NCBI GenBank assembly: GCA_030673645.1
Contig: DAOVIO010000194.1
Coordinates: 1-7,017, forward strand
Length of the DNA: 7,017 bases
From: JAGLSB01 sp023135955
Lineage (GTDB): Bacteria > Bacteroidota > Bacteroidia > Bacteroidales > GCA-2748055
Reading direction: 5' to 3'
This document shows positions 5,040 through 7,017 of the stretch, piece after piece. Position 1 is the first letter of the stretch. Each line of letters opens with the position of its first letter. The notes beneath the pieces were generated by a model. The model made no database searches. It was not told the DNA's origin and saw only the letters and a list, made by a program, of their open reading frames with translations. The translations under genes were made by a program, and so were the position numbers.

Positions 5040-6599
5040 TTACTGCCCGCGAAATGCATACAGGTGTTTATCTGTTCTCACATAAAGCACATCATCTACT
5101 GCAACCGGTGATGCACCGATCTTTTCCCTTAGTTTGTTGTGTGCCAGTACGCTGAAATCATCAGCAGACAGAACAGTCACCGTTCCGTTATAGGAACACA
5201 TGTAAACCCGATTCCCGGCAAGCATGGGCGAAGAGAGGTAACTACCTGCAGCACCGATGCGGTCTTTATGGACGACTTCCCCGGTTTCCTGGTTGATTAC
5301 TGTCATTATTCCACCATTATGGATAAAAAGGACGTTCTCATTAACTATAAGCGGGGATGGAACTTCAGGTGTGTCCTCATTGACTTTCCACATAATATCT
5401 GTAACAGGCCTTTCGCCGGAACCATCGAGCGGAAGCGCCAGCATACCGTGAATTCCAAAAGCGCGATATGTCCATTCCCACATGGCATTCCATTCACTTT
5501 CATCAAATGATCCATCACCATTCTTATCAGACCCTTCCCAAACTAAATCATCTTTCATAGTCATTGAGACATCTGGTAAATCCGAACTTCCCGGTCTATC
5601 AATTACTAACATATCGTCCGGAAATTCATCCTTCTCAATTCTCATATTTGAGTTTTTATCATAATTCCTTACTAAATCGTCAAATGATGGTTGTGAATCA
5701 CGTGCAATCTGATCTCCAAAATTCGTCCATGTATTCACGAATAATACGTCATCCTTAATAACCGGGGTTGCCATCGCCTTGGAAGGAGTATTCAACCACC
5801 ATTCTGGCTTTCCATCCAAGAGATTAAATGCCATGATCTTACCCCTACGGTGAAAAATGATGATATCATTCCATATGACCGGAGTGGCTATTTTACCAAA
5901 AGAGGTCCTTTGATTCCTGATCGACCAGACGGTATCACCTGTCTGGCAATCCAGTGCCAAAATCCTGGGATCATCATTGGTACTTATATTCAGGATAACT
6001 ATACTATCCAGAACCAGGGGTGAGACGGCACCTCCCTCTCGACCAGAAATTATATCATGCTGAAATTCCCAACTTTTTATTCCATTTAGATCATAAGCGA
6101 TTAATCCATAATTCGGGAAATGTGCAAAGATTTTTTCCCCGTCACTTGCCACTGTAGGATTTGTCCAAGAATTGACCGGATGATGGTTAATATAGCCATG
6201 AGGGGTAATAGAGTCCTTCCACAGGATCTCCCCATTTTCCCTGTTTATCATTATGGTATACAAAAGGCTATCCGAATTATTGAAACCGGTAAGAAAAATT
6301 TTATCATTCACGATGCAGGGAGAAGACCATCCCGGCTGCATTTCTGTCCTCCAGAGCAGGTTTGTATCTGCATTGAAATGGACTGGAGGATAAGCATCCT
6401 CAGGAGCGATCCCTGAAGCATTGGATCCTCTGAACTGGAGCCAGTGCATGGATTCGGCCTGGAATTTATATCGTCCTTTTGATCCAGTATCGCAGGAATT
6501 CAGGATGAAGAGTAAAACGATACATATAGCAGCGGAAAATAAAAAGGGAAAGGAGGAGCAACTAAAACGGAAACGGAGTACTGTAAAATTCCTATTCAT
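5040..6599 (-). CDS. PQQ-type beta-propeller lipoprotein with two EF-hand loops
   Basis: This 519-aa exported protein has a basic N-terminus, a hydrophobic segment (~19-33) and the lipobox LNSC (33-36), so Cys36 should be lipidated. Repeats resembling BamB or quinoprotein dehydrogenase propeller blades follow, with signatures such as NRENGEILWKD (119-129), DCQTGDTVWS (217-226), NLLDGKPEWW (259-268) and NQETGEVVHKD (436-446). Two canonical calcium-binding EF-hand loops interrupt the propeller: residues 314-325 (Asp314, Asn316, Asn318, Glu325) and 358-369 (Asp358, Asn360, Asp362, Glu369). I see no proof of PQQ binding or dehydrogenase activity, so a structural or ligand-binding role at the cell envelope is equally possible. 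The ATG at 6599 places the signal peptide correctly. It is a single gene, visibly richer in G+C than the defence operon, and lies between the two inverted copies of the 130-bp element. A well-conserved reading frame without damage suggests a resident functional gene. Confidence 0.88.
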   Translation of the reverse strand: MNRNFTVLRFRFSCSSFPFLFSAAICIVLLFILNSCDTGSKGRYKFQAESMHWLQFRGSNASGIAPEDAYPPVHFNADTNLLWRTEMQPGWSSPCIVNDKIFLTGFNNSDSLLYTIMINRENGEILWKDSITPHGYINHHPVNSWTNPTVASDGEKIFAHFPNYGLIAYDLNGIKSWEFQHDIISGREGGAVSPLVLDSIVILNISTNDDPRILALDCQTGDTVWSIRNQRTSFGKIATPVIWNDIIIFHRRGKIMAFNLLDGKPEWWLNTPSKAMATPVIKDDVLFVNTWTNFGDQIARDSQPSFDDLVRNYDKNSNMRIEKDEFPDDMLVIDRPGSSDLPDVSMTMKDDLVWEGSDKNGDGSFDESEWNAMWEWTYRAFGIHGMLALPLDGSGERPVTDIMWKVNEDTPEVPSPLIVNENVLFIHNGGIMTVINQETGEVVHKDRIGAAGSYLSSPMLAGNRVYMCSYNGTVTVLSADDFSVLAHNKLREKIGASPVAVDDVLYVRTDKHLYAFRGQ

Positions 6600-6699
6600 G
6601 ATTGCTGGGATTTAATTAAACATACAATTTACAAACATTTTGATAGAAAGTCAAATAAATGGCCGTAGTGACCATATGACACCTATATCTGGCATCTAT

Positions 6700-6828
6700 C
6701 TGGAGAAAACGGTGCCACTGACCACTCTTAGCCAGAATATGGCATATAATGTAAGATTCAGAAAACCAAGGTCCTTAGATGGTCAATAAGAATCGGTACG
6801 AAGTAGTCAATGCCTCCGATTTTTCCAC
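6700..6828 (-). mobile_element. MITE-like 129-bp element, copy B (inverted relative to copy A)
   Basis: It reads as the reverse complement of copy A at 4721-4850, with scattered substitutions and small indels across its full length. Shared blocks include CGGTGCCACTGACCAC (6710-6725), ATATGGCATATAATGTAAGA (6738-6757) and ACCAAGGTC (6765-6773). The ends (6700-6725 and 6803-6828) are again imperfect terminal inverted repeats. Divergence between the copies shows they are not a recent duplication. It lies about 100 bp ahead of the lipoprotein gene start, so together the copies form a composite-like bracket of about 2.1 kb. Confidence 0.7.
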
Positions 6829-6831
6829 CAG

Positions 6832-6881
6832 CTTATCAAGCAAAGTGTCGGGATCGACATCTCAAAAGAAAGCTTGATAAG
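6832..6881. repeat. Nested hairpin next to element copy B
   Basis: CTTATCAAGC (6832-6841) and GCTTGATAAG (6872-6881) form perfect 10-bp arms. Inside them TGTCG (6846-6850) and CGACA (6855-6859) form a second stem with a GGAT loop. It begins three bases after copy B. No T run follows, so it is not a standard terminator; it could be a recombination or protein-binding site, or a structured leader RNA. Confidence 0.55.
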
Positions 6882-6889
6882 TATACGAC

Positions 6890-6921
6890 AAGTCAATAAT
6901 AATCAGAATATTACTTGACTT
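6890..6921. repeat. Second hairpin upstream of the right-edge gene
   Basis: AAGTCAA (6890-6896) pairs with TTGACTT (6915-6921), and TAATA (6897-6901) with TATTA (6909-6913), giving 12 base pairs with one bulged C and a seven-base loop. It directly follows the nested hairpin and precedes the ATG at 6974 by 52 bp, where an operator or 5' leader structure could act on that gene. Confidence 0.45.
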
Positions 6922-6973
6922 ATGTGCTAATTATTAAGTAACTTCCGTCGTAATTCCTAAAACCCAACACGTC

Positions 6974-7017
6974 ATGAAACGAATTAGACTCGCTTTAATG
7001 ACCATTCATTTATTGAC
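6974..7017 (+). CDS. Start of a plus-strand gene cut by the window edge (probable signal peptide)
   Basis: ATG at 6974 opens 14 codons without a stop to the window end, reading MKRIRLALMTIHLL. A Lys/Arg-rich start followed by a hydrophobic run fits the beginning of a signal peptide or a first membrane segment, so the product is probably exported or membrane-bound. No Shine-Dalgarno motif precedes it, in line with the other genes here. Only 14 residues are visible, so the call is tentative and no function can be given. Confidence 0.45.
   Translation, partial: MKRIRLALMTIHLL

Noticed and set aside
5139..6615. Several plus-strand ORFs of 60-123 aa opposite the lipoprotein gene
   Set aside because: They lie antisense to a strongly supported gene, with skewed composition and no start signals; they are shadows.

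Overview
The window suggests an A+T-rich, Bacteroidota-like bacterium. The genes I could inspect lack Shine-Dalgarno motifs, a TAnnTTTG-type -7 box lies ahead of the main operon, and there is a lipobox beta-propeller protein of a kind common in that phylum and in Planctomycetota. This placement is an inference; no ribosomal or other phylogenetic marker is present.

Left edge (1-305): a tRNA gene remnant with a CAT anticodon (Met or Ile2) runs only from the end of the D arm to the discriminator base and has no 5' half. A rho-independent terminator follows directly. This is the usual footprint of a tRNA-targeting integrase, so the remnant is probably an attachment site. Because the terminator is intact on the right side, the simplest reading is that the integrated element lies to the left.

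Centre (488-4434, all minus strand): a compact six-gene island that looks like an antiphage NAD+ signalling/depletion system. In transcription order it encodes a 175-aa TIR protein with a C-terminal membrane anchor, a 71-aa protein, a 90-aa protein, a 94-aa protein, a 298-aa TIR protein with an unrecognised C-terminal domain, and a 459-aa SIR2-like protein with a very basic N-terminal tail carrying a CxxC pair. Both TIR domains keep the WxxxE glutamate, and the SIR2 domain keeps GAGFS, TLNHD, LHGS and GYGxxD motifs, so three potentially NAD+-consuming or NAD+-signalling enzymes sit in one operon. The combination resembles Thoeris (TIR plus SIR2), but I see no SLOG or Macro domain, and three small unrecognised proteins lie between the two TIR genes. 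By analogy, one or both TIR proteins would sense phage and produce a nucleotide signal and the SIR2 protein would execute NAD+ loss; that division of labour is inferred. A 13-bp direct repeat brackets the operon.

Right (4435-7017): a lipoprotein with a PQQ-type beta-propeller interrupted by two canonical EF-hand loops (minus strand) lies between two inverted copies of a ~130-bp element with 26-bp terminal inverted repeats, which looks MITE-like. After the second copy come two consecutive hairpins and then the first 14 codons of a plus-strand gene cut by the window edge, whose start looks like a signal peptide.
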